Shown here: positions 1 through 7,338 of the stretch, piece after piece | Layout: each line of letters opens with the position of its first letter | Position numbering within the stretch: position 1 is the stretch's first letter | Assembly (NCBI GenBank): GCA_958426425.1 | Contig: CATZYY010000018.1 | Span: forward strand, 1 to 28,414 | Reading direction: 5' to 3' | Source of the DNA: an uncultured Oscillospiraceae bacterium | GTDB taxonomy: Bacteria; Bacillota; Clostridia; Oscillospirales; Oscillospiraceae | DNA length: 28,414 nucleotides | Translations under genes and position numbers: made by a program | Notes under the pieces: model-generated | What the model saw: the letters and a program-made list of their open reading frames with translations, nothing else | The model's database searches: none | What the model was told of the DNA's origin: nothing

Positions 1-664
1 CGTTGCGCATCTTGTCCACGTCCTCGCCCTTGCCGGAGCCCAGGGTGGAGTAGCTGAGGAAGGCCACCTTGGGATCGATGCCGAAGACCTTGGCGGTGGC
101 GGCGGTCTCCAGGGCGATCTCTACCAGCTCGTCTTCTGTGGGCTTGATGTTGATGGCGCAGTCGCCCATGGCCAGAACCTCGCGGTCGCCGGTGGCGGAG
201 GGACGGACCAGAATGAAGCAGGAGGAGACGATCTTGCTGCCGGGCTTGGTCTTGACGATCTGCAGAGCGGGACGAACTGTGTCGGCGGTGGAATAGGTGG
301 CGCCGCCCAGCAGGGCATCGGCATAGCCCATCTTCACCAGCATGGTGCCGAAGTAGTTGGCCTGGGACAGGGCAGCGCGGCACTGGTCCTCGGTCATTTT
401 GCCCTTGCGCAGCTCCACCATGGTGGCAACCATCTTGTCCATCTCGGGGAAAGTGGCGGGATCAATGATTTCGGCGCCCCGGATATTGAAGCCAATCTCC
501 TCGGCGGCCGCCTGGATCTCATCGGCGTTGCCCACCAGCACGGGGGTCAGGAAGGTACCGGACAGCAGACGGGCGGAAGCCTCCAGAATGCGGGGATCGG
601 TGCCCTCGGTGAAGACGATCTTGCGGGGATGGGCCTTCAGCTTCTTAATCAGGAATTCAAACAT
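1..664 (-). CDS. pta: phosphate acetyltransferase, N-terminal two thirds (cut by window edge)
   Basis: Pta converts acetyl-CoA and phosphate to acetyl phosphate and CoA in the cytoplasm, the step before acetate kinase makes ATP in fermenters. About 221 codons are present, reading leftward and still open at base 1; the family is about 330 residues, so the C-terminal third lies outside the window. The protein begins MFEFLIKKLKAHPRKIVFTE, the usual start of short Pta enzymes. It continues with EGTDPRILEA, VLVGNADEI, NYFGTMLVKMGYADALLGGA, TADTVRPALQIVKT and FLSYSTLGSGKGEDVDKM, all family hallmarks. The ATG at 664-662 is preceded by an AGGAGG-type site at 677-672 with a 7-base gap. A well-formed promoter sits upstream at 715-742. 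It is the simple Pta without an N-terminal regulatory domain, as far as visible. The identification is secure. Confidence 0.93.
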   Translation of the reverse strand, partial: MFEFLIKKLKAHPRKIVFTEGTDPRILEASARLLSGTFLTPVLVGNADEIQAAAEEIGFNIRGAEIIDPATFPEMDKMVATMVELRKGKMTEDQCRAALSQANYFGTMLVKMGYADALLGGATYSTADTVRPALQIVKTKPGSKIVSSCFILVRPSATGDREVLAMGDCAINIKPTEDELVEIALETAATAKVFGIDPKVAFLSYSTLGSGKGEDVDKMRN

Positions 665-714
665 GTGCGTTTCCTCCAAAAGATAGGTTTTTTGGTCTGA
701 ATCATACTGGTTTT

Positions 715-742
715 ATTATACACCTCCCTTTCGTCGGGTCAA
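715..742 (-). promoter_or_regulatory. sigma-70-type promoter of pta
   Basis: On the minus strand a TTGACC -35 box (742-737) and a perfect TATAAT -10 box (720-715) are separated by 16 bases. The -10 lies about 50 bases before the pta start codon. Position and sequence agree with a strong constitutive promoter. Confidence 0.75.
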
Positions 743-1218
743 TTAAAAAATGAAAATCTGTGCGCAAAAATTTACAAAAATTTTTCTCCTCTGGCCTCGT
801 ATTTTTTGCTGTTATGGAAGATGGTTTACACGAAAACCGTGACGGCGGCACCAGGCTAGAGCTCTGACGCTGATTTATGAAAATAACGCATGGTCATCGC
901 TTGGACAAGCAAAAGAGTCTCCAACCTATTGAGGCTTCAGATTAACGGAAGAACCATCTCCGTTTATGATTTGCAAATGGTTTTCATAGGTGGTATAAAA
1001 TTAGATAAAGACAGAATTCCATGAAATATGGCGTTCACTGCTGTTGGGAAGACCATAGTGGGACAGAACGCCAGTTTTAAATATCTGTTTTGCTCCAAGA
1101 CATGGGAAATAAAATGCATTGGACCACAGCGCCTGCATGGGTACAGCGGCGAAGATCCGGCGGTGGAGACTGTTTCTCCGCTTGCCGGAGAGAATATGAC
1201 ATGAGGAGGAATCCTATT
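743..1218. other. noncoding gap between pta and the EEP gene
   Basis: About 475 bases with no credible gene on either strand. The left part is AT-rich and follows the pta promoter. The right part holds a promoter candidate (971-999) and then a leader of roughly 210 bases before the next start codon. Reading frames that run into this stretch from the EEP gene continue upstream of its start without a ribosome binding site. I recognise no known riboswitch or RNA gene. Confidence 0.5.
971..999 (+). promoter_or_regulatory. candidate promoter of the EEP-family gene
   Basis: TTGCAA (971-976) and TATAAA (994-999) are separated by exactly 17 bases on the plus strand. If used, it would give a 5' leader of about 210 bases before the ATG at 1219, long for a simple housekeeping leader. 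Confidence 0.45.
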
Positions 1219-2253
1219 ATGAACGGACTGTCTCTTTCGGACCGGAATACCCTGGGCGCGCTGCTGGACCAGCAGAGCCAGGCGGAGGTCATGGCCATGA
1301 TCCCGCAGTTTTCCCAGGCGGAGACCGACAACTTCGTGCCTGCTCCCGCAGAGGTGCCGGACCGGCTGGGCGTGCTGATGTTCAACATGGAGCGGGGCGT
1401 CCACCTGGAGGAGATCCGGGAATTCCTCCGGGACTGCCCGGCCATCCAGCCCTTCGACCTGATCCTGGCCAACGAGCTGGACGACGGCTGCTTCCGCTCC
1501 GGTAACAAAAACACTGCCCGGGAGTTGGCCAAAGCCTTCGGCCTCAACTACGCCTGGGGCCTGGAGTTCATCGAGCTGGTGGATGAGCGCAACGAGAAGG
1601 GTTTCCACGGCAACGCCGTGTTCTCCCGGTGGCCCATCCGGCGGGCGGGGGTGATCCGCCTTCCGGAGCAGTACAACTGGTACTTCGACCGGCAGCGGCG
1701 CATCGGCGGCCGTCTTGCGGTGTACGCGGAGCTGGACGTAGGCGGAAAGCCCCTGGGGGCCGTGTCCATCCACCTGGAGAACCGAACCCATGGTGCGGGG
1801 CGGCAGGCGCAGATGCGGACCATTCTGGAGGCGGTGGACCGGGAGCTGCCGGGGATGCCGGTGATTTTGGGGGGCGACCTGAACACCAACACCTTTGACG
1901 GCCGCAGCAAGGAGGACATCGGCGACATTGCCGGCTCCCCGGCCCTGCGCCGCCGCTGTCTGGAAGGTGTGTTCGACTTTGAGCCTCTGCTGCCCATGTG
2001 TGCGGAGGCGGGATACGAGATTGTGCCCAAACAGCCTCGGCTGACCCGGCGCAAGCCTTTGCCGGACGGCAGCTTTCTGCCGCTGCGGCTGGACTGGATT
2101 TTGCTGCGGGGGCTACGGGCGGGAGAGAGCCGCATGGTCTCCACCGCTAAGGAGGACTTGACCTTCGCCGGGCCCGGCTCCGCTCTGGAGCGGTTCGGCG
2201 GCAAGGAGCTGTCGGACCACAACGCCGTATGGACCATGTGCCAGCTGGGATAG
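1219..2253 (+). CDS. endonuclease/exonuclease/phosphatase (EEP) family protein
   Basis: A 344-residue cytoplasmic protein of the EEP (DNase I/exonuclease III-like) metal-dependent phosphoesterase fold. The expected active-site signatures appear in order: FNMERG (N56), LANELDDG (E86), SIHLENRTHG (H185), ILGGDLNTNT (D220, N222), LRLDWILLRG, and ELSDHNAVW near the C-terminus (SDH 332-334). No signal peptide or membrane segment is visible. The ATG at 1219 is chosen because GAGGAGGA lies at 1203-1210; the frame is open further upstream but has no such site. The fold covers nucleases, phosphoinositide phosphatases and sphingomyelinases, so the substrate is not predictable. It stands alone between two minus-strand genes and shows no link to the sugar-acid operons. 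Confidence 0.8.
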   Translation: MNGLSLSDRNTLGALLDQQSQAEVMAMIPQFSQAETDNFVPAPAEVPDRLGVLMFNMERGVHLEEIREFLRDCPAIQPFDLILANELDDGCFRSGNKNTARELAKAFGLNYAWGLEFIELVDERNEKGFHGNAVFSRWPIRRAGVIRLPEQYNWYFDRQRRIGGRLAVYAELDVGGKPLGAVSIHLENRTHGAGRQAQMRTILEAVDRELPGMPVILGGDLNTNTFDGRSKEDIGDIAGSPALRRRCLEGVFDFEPLLPMCAEAGYEIVPKQPRLTRRKPLPDGSFLPLRLDWILLRGLRAGESRMVSTAKEDLTFAGPGSALERFGGKELSDHNAVWTMCQLG

Positions 2254-2629
2254 GGACGCTGGTGCGGCATCCGTAGAGGCTGACCTTTTAGACCCCAGCC
2301 GCGGCACCGTAGGCGATTGGTTGTCAGCTGACGTTCAGGGGATGGCTAGCGCGCTGAGGCCCAAAAAAATGATAGCGCTAAAATAAGGGGGCACCAAGTT
2401 TTTCCGCCTTTAAAATCCCTTTTGTGTATACTGGCAGTGTGAGGAACCCTATAGCAAAAAACAGCCGCTTTCCAAACCGGAAAGCGGCTGTTCCTTATTA
2501 TAATGTGAAAGAAAATGATACACCGCCAGTATCAGCCAATCGCACGGGTAGAAGTCCCTCCCGCGGCGGCTTTTGCCAAAAGCGGGGACAAATCGCAAAT
2601 TAATGCCGTGGCAGATAGAAGGGGCCGCC
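2254..2629. other. noncoding gap with bidirectional terminator
   Basis: About 375 bases between the ends of the EEP gene and the convergent TIM gene. The clear feature is the terminator hairpin at 2456-2492. I see no credible coding sequence. Confidence 0.5.
2456..2497. terminator. intrinsic terminator, best on the minus strand (after the TIM gene)
   Basis: A perfect 13-bp stem pairs 2461-2473 with 2479-2491 around an AAACC loop. On the minus strand it is followed directly by at least five T residues (2460-2456), a classic intrinsic terminator for the TIM gene. On the plus strand it is followed by a weaker T-rich stretch (TTCCTTATT), so it may also end EEP transcripts. Confidence 0.85.
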
Positions 2630-3316
2630 TCAGCGGTCCTTAACCGCTTTGATAATGGCCCGTACCATCTCCTCCACCCGGCCGGCGGGAGAGGGCGCCT
2701 TGACGATGCCGGAGGTGGATCCGGTGCCGTCGGCACCAAGGTACACCACTTTGTAGCAGTCCTCGGCGGTGGTAATGCCGGAGGCGATCATGACCTTTAC
2801 ATCCGGATCCACGGACTTAATGGCTTTGGTGGTCTCCACGGTATAGCTGTCATCGGCGGTGGTGCCGGTGCCGATCAGTGCGGTGGGTTCCGCCAGGATC
2901 ACATCCACGCCCAGCTGGGCCACAGCCTGAGCTTCCACAGTGGAGTCAGCACAGACAATGGTGATAAGACCCAACTCCTTGGCCCGGTTGATACAGGCAT
3001 ACAGCTCCGCCAGGGTCTTCTGGTTCTCAGCATGGTTCAAAACCACTGCCTTGGCGCCGGCCTCTACCAGGGACTCCGGCAGCACAGCGCCCATGCCCCG
3101 GCCGGGCTTCAGCGCGTCCATGTTCTGGGCGGTGACGGTAATATGGCTGGTGTGCTCCGCGATCAAACGCAAATCGGCATAAGGGCAGGTGAAGAAGATC
3201 TGGACGCCGGTTTCTGCGGCAATCCGGTCCGCCGCCTGGGCCAGGGCCAGGCTCTCCTTCCCCCAAAGGTAGGATTTGGGATTAACAAACAGAAACGGGG
3301 TGGACACTCGGCTCAT
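2630..3316 (-). CDS. triosephosphate isomerase family protein, short archaeal-type
   Basis: A 228-residue TIM-barrel isomerase, shorter than the roughly 250 residues of common bacterial TpiA and resembling the compact archaeal form. Catalytic features are intact: NPKSY near the N-terminus (N12, K14), the electrophile in VVLNHAEN (H95), the catalytic base in LAEPTALIGTG (E143), and the phosphate-gripping GADGTGSTSG (194-203). The expected reaction is dihydroxyacetone phosphate to glyceraldehyde 3-phosphate, or a related tetrulose/triose phosphate isomerisation in sugar-acid or erythritol catabolism. The ATG at 3316-3314 has AGGAGGA at 3330-3324. It has its own promoter, a palindrome in the leader and a terminator, so it is a single-gene unit facing away from the kdgT operon. 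Whether this is the cell's glycolytic TPI or an accessory isomerase cannot be decided here. Confidence 0.85.
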   Translation of the reverse strand: MSRVSTPFLFVNPKSYLWGKESLALAQAADRIAAETGVQIFFTCPYADLRLIAEHTSHITVTAQNMDALKPGRGMGAVLPESLVEAGAKAVVLNHAENQKTLAELYACINRAKELGLITIVCADSTVEAQAVAQLGVDVILAEPTALIGTGTTADDSYTVETTKAIKSVDPDVKVMIASGITTAEDCYKVVYLGADGTGSTSGIVKAPSPAGRVEEMVRAIIKAVKDR

Positions 3317-3342
3317 TGCGCATTCCTCCTGTTTTTCGCACG

Positions 3343-3358
3343 TTCCGGCATGCCGGAA
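3343..3358. promoter_or_regulatory. perfect 16-bp palindrome in the TIM gene leader
   Basis: TTCCGGCATGCCGGAA is fully self-complementary and lies between the TIM -10 box and its ribosome binding site. This placement fits an operator or a 5'-leader hairpin controlling the gene. No regulator can be assigned. Confidence 0.5.
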
Positions 3359-3376
3359 TGCTTTTGCTTGTGGCCT

Positions 3377-3405
3377 ATTCTAGCATAGTCCCTCTTGAAA
3401 GACAA
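3377..3405 (-). promoter_or_regulatory. sigma-70-type promoter of the TIM gene
   Basis: On the minus strand TTGTCT (3405-3400) and TAGAAT (3382-3377) are separated by 17 bases, about 60 bases before the start codon. Both boxes match the consensus at four or five of six positions. Confidence 0.65.
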
Positions 3406-3626
3406 GCGCCCGCCGGTGTCAGGTTTGCCGCAAAGTGACAGAAAAACAAGCAGAGCCTCAAAAATCGGAAATTTGTAGCGATTATACAATATTGCTAAAA
3501 AGTAAATCGATTACTCTAACATTTTTTACAGAATATCGTTGAAAACAATCAAAGAGCACCTTGTGCGATTCATAAAACATGTATATGAAGCACAAAAATG
3601 TAAACTTTTTTTGGATAAGCTGTTTA

Positions 3627-3654
3627 TTGACTTTTTGTAAAAAGGAGGTAGAAT
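3627..3654 (+). promoter_or_regulatory. candidate promoter of the kdgT operon
   Basis: TTGACT (3627-3632) and TAGAAT (3649-3654) are separated by 16 bases. The start of transcription would fall just before or in the palindrome at 3665-3676, giving a leader of about 80 bases before the kdgT ATG. An AAAGGAGGT string overlaps the spacer but has no start codon at a workable distance. Confidence 0.55.
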
Positions 3655-3664
3655 AAAATTAAAG

Positions 3665-3676
3665 ATTGGATCCAAT
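3665..3676. promoter_or_regulatory. candidate GntR-family operator at the kdgT promoter
   Basis: ATTGGATCCAAT is a perfect 12-bp palindrome starting about 10 bases after the -10 box. A further ATCCAATC at 3684-3691 repeats the half-site, so GATTGGAT (3664-3671) and ATCCAATC form a wider inverted repeat. Half-sites ATTGG/CCAAT recall operators of FCD-type GntR regulators, whose usual spacing is however longer. A GntR/FCD gene is encoded in the same operon (8009-8728). Placement over the start point suggests repression. Confidence 0.5.
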
Positions 3677-3742
3677 ATCCAACATCCAATCAACCGAGGC
3701 AAGGGCCTATATCACCACAATGTGCTGGAAGGAGACCGCAAA

Positions 3743-4756
3743 ATGGAAAACACTGAAAAGAAAAGCTTTTTCTCCCTCATGCGTAAAATTCCCGGCGGCA
3801 TCATCATTGTTCCCCTGTTTATCGGCGTCATTGTCAACACCATTTCCCCAGATGCACTGAAGATCGGCGGCTTTACCACCGGCCTGTTCAGTACCGGAAC
3901 CTCCTGTCTGTTGGGCTTGTTCCTGCTGCTCAACGGCGCGTCCATTGACATTCGGCACGTGGGTATGCCCTTCTACAAAGGCATCGTGCTGACTGCCATC
4001 AAGTTTGTCCTGGGCGTTGCACTGGGCTTGCTGGTCAGTGCTCTGTGCGGCCCTGTGGGTCTGCTGGGTGTCACTCCCATGGCCATCATCGCGGCCATCA
4101 CCAACTCCGCCGGCGGTGAGTACTTAGCCATTGCCCAGCAGTACGGCGACGACACCGACGCCGGTGCCATCTCCATCCTGTCCCTGAACGACGGTCCCTT
4201 CTTCACCATGATTGCCATGGGCGCGGCCGGCATGGCTTCCATCCCCTTCATGACCTTCGTGGCCACCCTGGTTCCCCTGATTGTGGGCATTATCTGGGGC
4301 AACCTGGACGGCGAGTTCCGCAAGCACGCTACCAATGCCCTGCCCATCGTTACCTTCTTCATGATGATCCCCATTGGCGCCGGCATGAGTCTCAGAGGCT
4401 TGGTCAGCGGCGGTATCGGCGGCGTGGTCCTGGCTGTGATTTCCGCTCTCTCTGCTTTCGTGTTCTACGCTGTCTACCAGATCTTCCTGCCCAAGAAGAA
4501 GCGCAACGCCATGGGCGCCGCCATCGGCACCACCGCTGCCAACGCCACTGCGGTTCCCGCCTATATGGCTGAGGTAGACACCAGCTTTGCTCCCGTTGCT
4601 TCCGCTGCTACCGCTCAGGTAACCATCGCCGCCATCGTCACGGCCTTTACTTGCCCGCTGATTACTGCTATGCTGGATAAGAGAATGCGTCGGCTGAAGA
4701 AGGGCATCTATTCCGACGAGGCCATTGCCGAGCAGGCTGCCAAGGCCCAGAAGTAA
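3743..4756 (+). CDS. kdgT: 2-keto-3-deoxygluconate permease
   Basis: A 337-residue polytopic membrane protein of the KdgT family, which takes up 2-keto-3-deoxygluconate (KDG) with protons in pectin- and uronate-degrading bacteria. The family start is recognisable (MRKIPGGIIIVPLFIGVIVNTISPD contains the KIPGG and NTxSPD signatures). So are ITNSAGGEYLAIAQQYG, ILSLNDGPFFTMIAMG, IWGNLD, and the glycine/alanine-rich AAIGTTAANATAVPAY near the C-terminus. About ten hydrophobic segments can be traced. The ATG at 3743 is preferred to an in-frame upstream codon at 3722 because GGAAGGAG (3727-3734) fits it. It is the first gene of the operon running to 9184. The ligand could be another 2-keto-3-deoxy acid; KdgT specificity is not readable from sequence. 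Confidence 0.88.
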   Translation: MENTEKKSFFSLMRKIPGGIIIVPLFIGVIVNTISPDALKIGGFTTGLFSTGTSCLLGLFLLLNGASIDIRHVGMPFYKGIVLTAIKFVLGVALGLLVSALCGPVGLLGVTPMAIIAAITNSAGGEYLAIAQQYGDDTDAGAISILSLNDGPFFTMIAMGAAGMASIPFMTFVATLVPLIVGIIWGNLDGEFRKHATNALPIVTFFMMIPIGAGMSLRGLVSGGIGGVVLAVISALSAFVFYAVYQIFLPKKKRNAMGAAIGTTAANATAVPAYMAEVDTSFAPVASAATAQVTIAAIVTAFTCPLITAMLDKRMRRLKKGIYSDEAIAEQAAKAQK

Positions 4757-4827
4757 AGGAAAATTCCCCTTTGCACAGCAAGCAAGTTCCAGTAAGATAT
4801 GAGAATTTTTGAAAGGAAGGCATCACT

Positions 4828-5913
4828 ATGAACTACAAGATTCGTCCTCTCAACAGCGGTTACATTCCCACCAAGCCCCTGGAGTACTGGTATCACTTCT
4901 CCTGCAGCAAGTACATCGAGAAGTACGGCCTGACCAACGAGCTGGATCAGCTCCCGGACTTCACCTTCCTCATCGAGGGCGGCGACAAGCTGATCTTGGT
5001 GGACACCGGTATGTCCTGGAACGAGCACGCCGACAAGTATCATCACGGCCCCTCCATGCAGCGCCCCGGCGTGGACGACATTGAGTCCCGCCTGGCCCAG
5101 GCCGGCTACAAGCCCGAGGATGTGGACATCGTTCTGTTCACCCACCTGCACTGGGACCATGTGTTCTATCTGGAGAAGTTCGTCAACGCCCGCTTCATCG
5201 TCAACGAGGTGGAGTGGAACTACGCCCACAATCCCGTCTCCCTGCACTTTAAGAGCTACTGCCGTCCCATCATCTGCAAGGATGGCGACGTGACCTACAA
5301 GGATCAGTTCATCGCTCCCTATGACATCGTCGACAAGAAAGCCGGCATCGACATTCCCTCCCGCTTCGAGACCGTCAAGGGCGAAGTGGAGATCGTCCCC
5401 GGTGTCACCGTGTTCGAGAGCTTCGGCCACAGCCCCGGATCCATGACCGTCATGGTGGAGACCGAGAAGGGTCCCTACTTCTGCGTGGGCGACGCCGTGT
5501 TCGTCATGGGCAACATCGACGCTCCTCAGGACATGGTGGAGAAGCTCCACTACGACATCTGCCCTCCCGGCCGCTATGTGGATATGGTCGCCGCCTGGCA
5601 GGGCATCCGCGAGGTCCTGCGCCGCTGCAACCGCGCCGGCGTGGATCCCTACAAGCACCTGCTGCTGGCCCACGACGTGATCCTGTCCGCCGCTGTGGAG
5701 GCCTATGAGGGCGACCACAACAACCAGCTGCCTGTCATCGGCACCAAGGACAGCGACTTTGACTTCGACAAGTACTCCAAGGCCATCATTGCCAAGGAGT
5801 CTGCCGCCAAGGGCACCACGCCTGAGTTCGTGGAGAAGAAGTACTTCGGTGCCAAGGCCGATTCCAAGCCTTGGGCTGAGCGCGCCAAGGAGATCGGCGG
5901 CATCGAGCTGTAA
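4828..5913 (+). CDS. metallo-beta-lactamase-fold hydrolase, N-acyl homoserine lactonase-like
   Basis: A 361-residue cytoplasmic protein with the MBL metal-binding set: HLHWDH (106-111), FGHSPGS (H201), GDAVF (D222) and LLAHD (H282), preceded by LILVDTGMSWNEH (58 onward). This arrangement matches the lactonase-like branch of the superfamily, whose members open lactones. In a sugar-acid operon, hydrolysis of an aldonolactone or a similar ester is more plausible than quorum quenching, but that is inference from context. The protein is longer than the usual 250-290 residues; roughly 70 extra C-terminal residues rich in D, K and A follow the last metal ligand. The start at 4828 has GAAAGGAAGG at 4811-4820. 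It follows kdgT by 71 bases and appears co-transcribed. Confidence 0.8.
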   Translation: MNYKIRPLNSGYIPTKPLEYWYHFSCSKYIEKYGLTNELDQLPDFTFLIEGGDKLILVDTGMSWNEHADKYHHGPSMQRPGVDDIESRLAQAGYKPEDVDIVLFTHLHWDHVFYLEKFVNARFIVNEVEWNYAHNPVSLHFKSYCRPIICKDGDVTYKDQFIAPYDIVDKKAGIDIPSRFETVKGEVEIVPGVTVFESFGHSPGSMTVMVETEKGPYFCVGDAVFVMGNIDAPQDMVEKLHYDICPPGRYVDMVAAWQGIREVLRRCNRAGVDPYKHLLLAHDVILSAAVEAYEGDHNNQLPVIGTKDSDFDFDKYSKAIIAKESAAKGTTPEFVEKKYFGAKADSKPWAERAKEIGGIEL

Positions 5914-5957
5914 GCTGCAAATCGAAACCGAATCCAGCGGAGTCCTGTAAAGAAACT

Positions 5958-5996
5958 GCCGTCGGCCGGGTAAAGCCGGCCGACGGCATGATTTTT
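5958..5996 (+). terminator. strong hairpin after the lactonase-like gene, possible internal terminator
   Basis: A perfect 12-bp GC-rich stem pairs 5958-5969 with 5976-5987 around GTAAAG. Four bases later a run of five T residues (5992-5996) follows, so it could terminate or attenuate transcription before the Tm-1-like gene. It also sits directly at the possible upstream start codons of that gene. Confidence 0.6.
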
Positions 5997-6017
5997 ATGA
6001 AAGATGCGGTGTTCATC

Positions 6018-7286
6018 ATGAAAACAATTGCCATTATTGAAAGCTGCGATACCAAATACACGGAAAGCGCCTATATGAAGAAGTGCATTGAAAAGGCGGG
6101 TTTAAAGGCTCTGGTGCTGAACACTGCCACCGGCCCCACTGAGTGCTCCGACCCCGACGACAACGGCAAGGTTGTGGATGTGTCCCGGGGAGAGATCGTC
6201 GCCGCCTACGGCACCCCCTGGTCCGAGCTGGAGGACAAGACCAAGGGCGAGAAAATCGAGTTCATGCGCAAGGCCGTCACTGCCTATGTGGAAAACCTTT
6301 ACAAGGAGGGGAAAATTCAGGGTATCATCTCCGTGGGCGGCCTGCAGAACACCACCATGGCCACCGCTGCCATGTCCGTTCTGCCCATCGGCTTCCCCAA
6401 GGTTATGGCCACCACTGTGGCCAGCGGCACCAAGCAGTTCAGCCTGGTGGTGGGCGATAAGGACATTGTGGCCATGCCCACCATCTGCGACTGCACGGGA
6501 CTGAACCTGATTACCGAGAAGGTCATCGCCAACGCCTGTGGCTGCGTCATCGGCATGGTGCAGACCGCCGGTGAGGTCATTGCCAAGCGCGACAAGCCCG
6601 TGATCGGCCTGACGCTGATGGGCGTCACCAACAACGGCTGCATGGCCGCGGTGGAAGAGCTGGAGCGCAACGGCTACGAGGTCCTGGGCTTCCACGCCAC
6701 CGGTGTGGGCGGCGCCGTTATGGAGCAGATGGCCGCCGACGGCCTCATTGACGGCGTTCTGGATCTGACCATGCATGAGATCACCTCGGAGTACTTCGGC
6801 GGCGGCTTCTCCTATGGCCCCGGCGCTGCCGTGCGCCTGCTGAAGACCACCGCCAGTCGGGTTCCCCTGGTGGTGAGCCTGGGTGGCATCGACTTTGTGG
6901 ACTACAATAAGAAAGAGGCCAATGTGGTGCCCAACCTGGAAAGCCGCAAGACCTATGACCACAATGCCGACACTGTCCACATCAAGATCACGGCAGACGA
7001 GGCCCGGGACATTGCCAAGATCGTGGCTACCCGCCTCAACACGGCGGACTATCCCGCCAGCTGCCCGGTAAAGGTGCTGATCCCCACCGACGGCATGCGC
7101 CACAACACCACCATCGGCGAGGCCCTCTACGATCCCGAGGCCGACCGGGCCCTGATTGAAACCCTGAAGGATAACCTGAACCCCAACATCGAAGTGATCG
7201 AGATTGAGGGCAACCTGGATACCCCCGAGTGGGGCGTGAAGGCTGCCAAGATCATGCTGGAAGAGATGGAAGCGTCTAAGAAATAA
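6018..7286 (+). CDS. Tm-1-like ATP-binding domain protein (UPF0261 family)
   Basis: A 422-residue soluble protein. The N-terminal KTIAIIESCDTKYTES and the segments SVGGLQNTTMATAAM, KVMATTVASGTKQF, GVTNNGCMAAVEELERNGYEVLGFHATGVGGAVMEQM and LTMHEITSEYFGGG are characteristic of UPF0261. These proteins share the fold of the nucleotide-binding part of tomato Tm-1. Biochemical role is unsettled; bacterial members occur in catabolic gene clusters. The ATG at 6018 is chosen from homology. In-frame ATGs at 5988 and 5997 lie at the base of the hairpin before the gene, and none of the three has a good ribosome binding site, so the start is uncertain. The gene is followed after 52 bases by the class II aldolase and is probably in the same unit, although the hairpin may tune its expression relative to kdgT. 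Confidence 0.82.
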   Translation: MKTIAIIESCDTKYTESAYMKKCIEKAGLKALVLNTATGPTECSDPDDNGKVVDVSRGEIVAAYGTPWSELEDKTKGEKIEFMRKAVTAYVENLYKEGKIQGIISVGGLQNTTMATAAMSVLPIGFPKVMATTVASGTKQFSLVVGDKDIVAMPTICDCTGLNLITEKVIANACGCVIGMVQTAGEVIAKRDKPVIGLTLMGVTNNGCMAAVEELERNGYEVLGFHATGVGGAVMEQMAADGLIDGVLDLTMHEITSEYFGGGFSYGPGAAVRLLKTTASRVPLVVSLGGIDFVDYNKKEANVVPNLESRKTYDHNADTVHIKITADEARDIAKIVATRLNTADYPASCPVKVLIPTDGMRHNTTIGEALYDPEADRALIETLKDNLNPNIEVIEIEGNLDTPEWGVKAAKIMLEEMEASKK

Positions 7287-7338
7287 GATTCCGCATCTTT
7301 CGGCTTGACCGGGAGAGAACAGAAGAAAGGTGATAGAT

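Larger units (their letters stand above)
3406..3742. other. AT-rich divergent control region between the TIM gene and kdgT
   Basis: A clearly AT-rich stretch with no credible gene, lying between the divergent TIM and kdgT promoters. It contains the kdgT promoter candidate and palindromic operator listed separately. The whole divergent gap (3317-3742) is long enough for several regulator sites. Confidence 0.5.

Noticed and set aside
964..1791. A minus-strand frame crossing the EEP gene start
   Set aside because: It overlaps a gene with intact catalytic motifs and has no ribosome binding site or family.
3641..3649. Perfect AAAGGAGGT ribosome-binding sequence before kdgT
   Set aside because: No start codon lies at a workable distance; the nearest TTG is about 16 bases away and its frame overlaps kdgT out of phase. 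It overlaps the promoter spacer and is probably not translated.
4828..5913. Quorum-quenching acyl-homoserine lactonase
   Set aside because: The fold matches, but the operon is for sugar acids and the protein is longer than such lactonases; only a lactonase-like call is supported.
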